64,000 nt of DNA, taken from assembly GCA_013400975.1 (NCBI GenBank), contig WBMZ01012797.1, positions 1 to 64,000 of the forward strand, written 5' to 3'. The DNA is from Atrichornis clamosus. Lineage: Eukaryota > Chordata > Aves > Passeriformes > Menuridae. Made by a program: the position numbers and the translations under genes. The notes under the pieces were generated by a model, which had not been told where the DNA came from, made no database searches, and saw nothing but the letters and a program-made list of their open reading frames with translations. Within the stretch, counting starts at the first letter, position 1, and each line of letters opens with the position of its first letter. Below, piece after piece: positions 60,192 to 64,000 of the stretch.

Positions 60192-63100
60192 GGCAAAGGA
60201 CAGTTTAAAAATAAAAATGAATTAAATTTCTAACTTCAACAGACAAAAGAGTGTGATAAGTCTGGACATTACCACAGGATGGTGGTCTTTCAGACTGATT
60301 TAGGAAGAACTCTCTTAATCATCACTACAAAAGTCCTTTATAGGTAGCGGTGATATCAGGACTCTTTAGTGCTTTGCCAACACATAATTAAAAAGAATGT
60401 CCTGAACTGTTGAAGTTACTGCTGTTCAGAGATATCAACAGTCCAAAATCAGATGGATTAGGTTTACCATATTCTGTAGAAAATAGCCTGCAAAACAAAT
60501 ATTGCTGAGATAGAAATAGAACTTTTGTTTTTACAGTAGAAATGTAGGAAGAGACAATGAATGAACTGAAAATTTGAAAAGTCACAGATCTAAGTCACTA
60601 TTCTATTTTATAGTGAATATTAAAAATGTGCCAAAATCTGAGGTTGTGAAACAATGTTCTATTGCCATATCCTTGAGGATGTAGTATGTTCTGTAAGGAA
60701 AAGAACCTGACCATTACTTCAAGATTGAAGAGAGTTTGAAAATATTAAACAGATAAATGGACCTTCTGCTTCAAACTTCAAAAAATACAAATAGGAGGAG
60801 TTGCTTTACAAAGAAAGGAGGACAATGAACATTACCGGAGCTGATATTTGACCAAAGGACAAAAGGAGAGATAGACGTAGATGCTGTCATTAGGTGTGGA
60901 ATCTGGATTCAGTTCCTAGCAGGCTGGCATATTTTCATTTTCAGAAATATGTTCATCCAAAAGAACCAGAGTAATGTAATTGGCTTGAAAAACTGATTGA
61001 TGTAGCTCTTTGAACTCAAGAGCTAGTGAGAAGAAAGGGAAGAGAAGGCTGTTGCCAGAATATGAATCTCGGTTGACTGGTAGTTCCAATAATGGCCAAG
61101 AATTAAAATATTAATATAAAGGCCTTGATAATTAAAAAGAAAAATGTGATGTTTCACTAATCAATGGGAAACACAAAATGTCTTAGAAAAGCAAAGCATG
61201 TCAGTAGGTGTCTAGCTCAAATAGGATATTGAGTGTTTGAATTTGTCATCAGAGTGCAAAGTTATGCAAGATCTGTTGTAAACGTGTATCTCTAAAATAA
61301 AAATATCCATATATGGCATTTTGCTTAATGCTGCAGTTTAATATTATAAAATAGCTTTATAGTACTGGGCAAAAGCAGGGGTTTTTGGTTGTATGCCAGC
61401 AATGCCATAACCTTGGCAATTAATTTGAAATATGTCTAGTTAACTTTGCTTGACAAAAATCTGCAGTGCATTTGTAGTAGTCTCTCTACGTATCCATTCA
61501 GACAGAGTGGTGGCCTAATGCTGTACTTACAAAACACGTAGATCTTTCTTAATGACAGTCCAGAAACAGATCCTTACACAAAATGAAGAAAAAGATCCAC
61601 TCCCCTTATTTTGCTCTGTCAATCATATTCTTTATAAACATGAAGGAAATGATAAAGGAAAAAATATGTTTATTGATGGTTTTCTTATAGAATATTATAT
61701 TTCTGATATAATTTCATAAAAAGCTTTAAGACCAATTGAAAAAGTTAGCTCTGATATTAATGGACATGATACCAGCTTCTAAAGAGTTCTTGTCACAGCA
61801 AATGCTCAAAAAGCTATTAGTGTCACTATATCCACTTTTTATCATATGTCTTGAAAAGGACATTTTTTTCCCCCCAGTAAATTGAAGGTCTGTTTTTCAT
61901 CTGGCTCTGAGTTTGGTAAGCATTGGTTATTAGTTTAATAACTTTTGTCCTAAAAAATAACACTTGGCTGTGCTGACTGATTGCCAGAGAGTAACAAAAG
62001 AAAACACAAAACAAACTGAAAATACCTACCAAAGAGGCAAAAAAAAAAAAAAATCCCTGTACTAGTGTAGGTATTGTCAAATGCTTTAAATGATCTGAGC
62101 AATCATTGATATGGTTGCCAACTTGAGAAAGAGTGAACTTATTATGATAATATAGCTTCATTTTTATTTCTCAGATTTTCCAGAGACTTCTGAATATTGG
62201 ACAGTAATTTCCTATAGTGAAAATTACTATAGTAATTTCCTGCCTATAGTGAAGGCACTCTCATATTAGGCTCTACAGAGTTCTGTTTTATTTTCCCTTT
62301 GTTATTCAGTTAATGAAGTTACAAGAATAGCAGGGAAAGAAGCAGAAATTATAGTTTCTTCAATACAAGGAAGAGGAAGTAGAAAAAGCTTTTGAGAAAA
62401 TAAAACGCTGTCTGAATTCATCTTATGGCTTAGGCAATAATACTAAGTATCTGTTGTTAGAGTTTTTCTTTTTGCTTTAAGTCCTGTTTGATCACTCTGC
62501 TCAAAGATGACATGAGTGATGGCTCATCTTCAGGTCAAGCAAAATGTTAGTTTAAGGTGAGAAGAAGGAAAAAATTTAAATACTACCATATTTGTAGGAC
62601 TTCTTTCTAAAGTCTTTGACTTCTGCTTTCAGTGTTACAAATGATATCAATCACTAGTCTGACCATGAAGCTGCTTCTCTGAGTCTCATCTCACTTCTAA
62701 ATAAATGCAATAGCCCTGTACAGAGCCTATTAATGTCATAGGCAAAGAGCCAAAATTGAAGAATAGTGGCTGGGACTAGAACCAGGCCTTTCACTTGGAA
62801 ACAGATGGGGATCATGTTGAAAGAAATAAAGGAAGAAATAATGAAACAAAGAAACAAACAAAGAAAAAGCCCCTAGGGGTATGAGATACAGAGAAAAAAG
62901 ATCAAAAAATAACACTTCAAAAAAATCCTCAAACCCAAAACCAAACCCCAAGACTCAAATCTAATTAAATATTCCTTTATCTTTTTTTCTGATATACCTT
63001 TAAACATTGTCATGATCCTTCATATTAAATATATTAACTAGACATTCAATTTTACATACAAGAAATTCCTCTCTAGTTTAGATCTAGCCATGAAACATTT

Positions 63101-64000
63101 TGAAATTGTTGTAGCTTTTACATTTATGTTTGATTAAATTTAATTAAAATCCAATAGCATTCAACTGATGGGCTTTGAAATGTTAAACGTAAATAGTACA
63201 TGACTGCACAATGGGATAACTTTGAAAACAAAATTAGTAAGTTTTTCAAGCGAAGATGAATAATTCTGGTTAGTTTTTCTGTATTGTCACTAGTATTTTT
63301 AGATCTATTTACTGTAATTAGTGCCCTAGATATTTACCTTGTTAAACCTGGGTGAAGTTTATCTGATTTAGTTCCAGCATTGGTACATCATTACTTGAGA
63401 CAATTTGTTGCCATTCTGCTTTGCTGTTTCTCACATAAAAAGGAAAATGTGGATTTTAGAAAGTATCTGTTGATACAAATCACAATTAATAGTGAAATAT
63501 GTAACAGATGGTGAAACTTATAATCATTCTATCAGACTAATAGTATACTGTCTTCATTTTGGAATTTGCTTTTCCCAAAAGATGCTGTTGGGCTGAAGCC
63601 ATATTGACAGCTGGTATGTTCCTAATGTAGTTAGTTTGATATACCTCATCTATTAAATTCTGTGCATTTTCCAAAATAGCAGATGACAAGTGCAATTGAC
63701 CACCTGGGAAAATGCATCTTCAGTAGAAAGCTTAAAATGATCCCTTTTTTTTGTGGGGGATTGTAGAGCTATGTAATGCTTTTCTATTTTGGGTGACATT
63801 ATAAACTGCTAGCCTTCTATCTGCCTTCCAAAAGTGCAGTATTTTTTGTACACACATAATGATCAAAAATAATCTCAGGACAACTAACAGATGCTACAAC
63901 TATCATGCTTTTGGAAAACTATGACATGCTTATCAGCTTCTCTCTTCAAATATGGTATTTAGGAATCATGTTGCAGAGACTGAATTATCAGACAGTATTG
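60192..64000. other. AT-rich unique DNA to the window end, no gene seen
   Basis: About 3.8 kb with no recognised gene or transposon. It includes 15 A at 62039-62053, an A-rich AAAC/AAAG low-complexity patch near 62845-62870, and a small duplication with palindrome at 62203-62253. Open frames up to 111 codons (61826-62161, minus) show no domain and overlap poly-A. Confidence 0.55.
62203..62253. repeat. Local duplication around an 18 bp perfect palindrome
   Basis: AGTAATTTCCTATAGTGAA at 62203-62221 recurs as AGTAATTTCCTG plus CCTATAGTGAA at 62231-62253. Between and overlapping the copies, AAATTACTATAGTAATTT (62221-62238) equals its own reverse complement. Confidence 0.8.

Noticed and set aside
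61826..62161. 111-codon minus-strand frame
   Set aside because: It crosses a 15 A homopolymer and shows only a Phe/Leu-rich translation.
1..64000. tRNA genes, rRNA, CRISPR arrays, phage or bacterial operons
   Set aside because: Nothing resembling a tRNA A/B box pair in a foldable context, spaced direct repeats or bacterial gene organisation was found.

Overview
The window looks like avian nuclear DNA, most likely from a songbird. The basis is the repeat content. There are many CR1 LINE fragments that end in the typical bird CR1 tail (degenerate copies of ATTCTATG/ATTCTGTG), and several roughly 0.3-1 kb LTRs of endogenous retroviruses of kinds abundant in bird genomes. The order is my inference from recalled repeat families. 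The sequence between repeats is AT-rich with microsatellites and homopolymers.

I found no functional protein-coding gene, no convincing exon, no tRNA or rRNA gene, no CRISPR array and no bacterial-style operon. The longest open frames (100-158 codons) sit inside retroelements or in low-complexity DNA. The window is best read as an intergenic gene desert or a very long intron.

Layout. 1-11.2 kb is almost all unique AT-rich DNA with one weak CR1 scrap. 11.2-13.3 kb holds a three-copy poly-T tandem repeat, a minus-strand CR1 3' end and a minus-strand ERVL-type retrovirus remnant whose pol runs straight into an LTR end. 15.4-18.4 kb holds two large CR1 pieces pointing toward each other, each with a recognisable reverse transcriptase active-site motif. 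20.1-22.0 kb has old, eroded CR1 pieces. Further CR1 3' ends lie at about 25.4, 31.1, 36.9, 46.3, 50.7 and 51.9 kb. LTRs lie at 29.7, 39.0, 41.2, 45.8, 47.8, 55.4 and 58.9 kb.

The clearest structures are two nested insertions. A 314 bp LTR lies inside a CR1 at 45.8-46.1 kb with a 5 bp target duplication (CCAGG). A roughly 1 kb ERVL-type LTR lies inside another CR1 at 58.9-59.9 kb with GGGGG on both sides. The second LTR contains the only assembly gap (21 N), which is bounded by two identical 35 bp copies. Other points of note are a GC-rich island at 34.6-34.9 kb of unknown origin, a perfect CAG repeat of 14 units and several small hairpins and tandem duplications. I see no evidence for a previously undescribed functional system. 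The interest lies in retroelement history and assembly quality.
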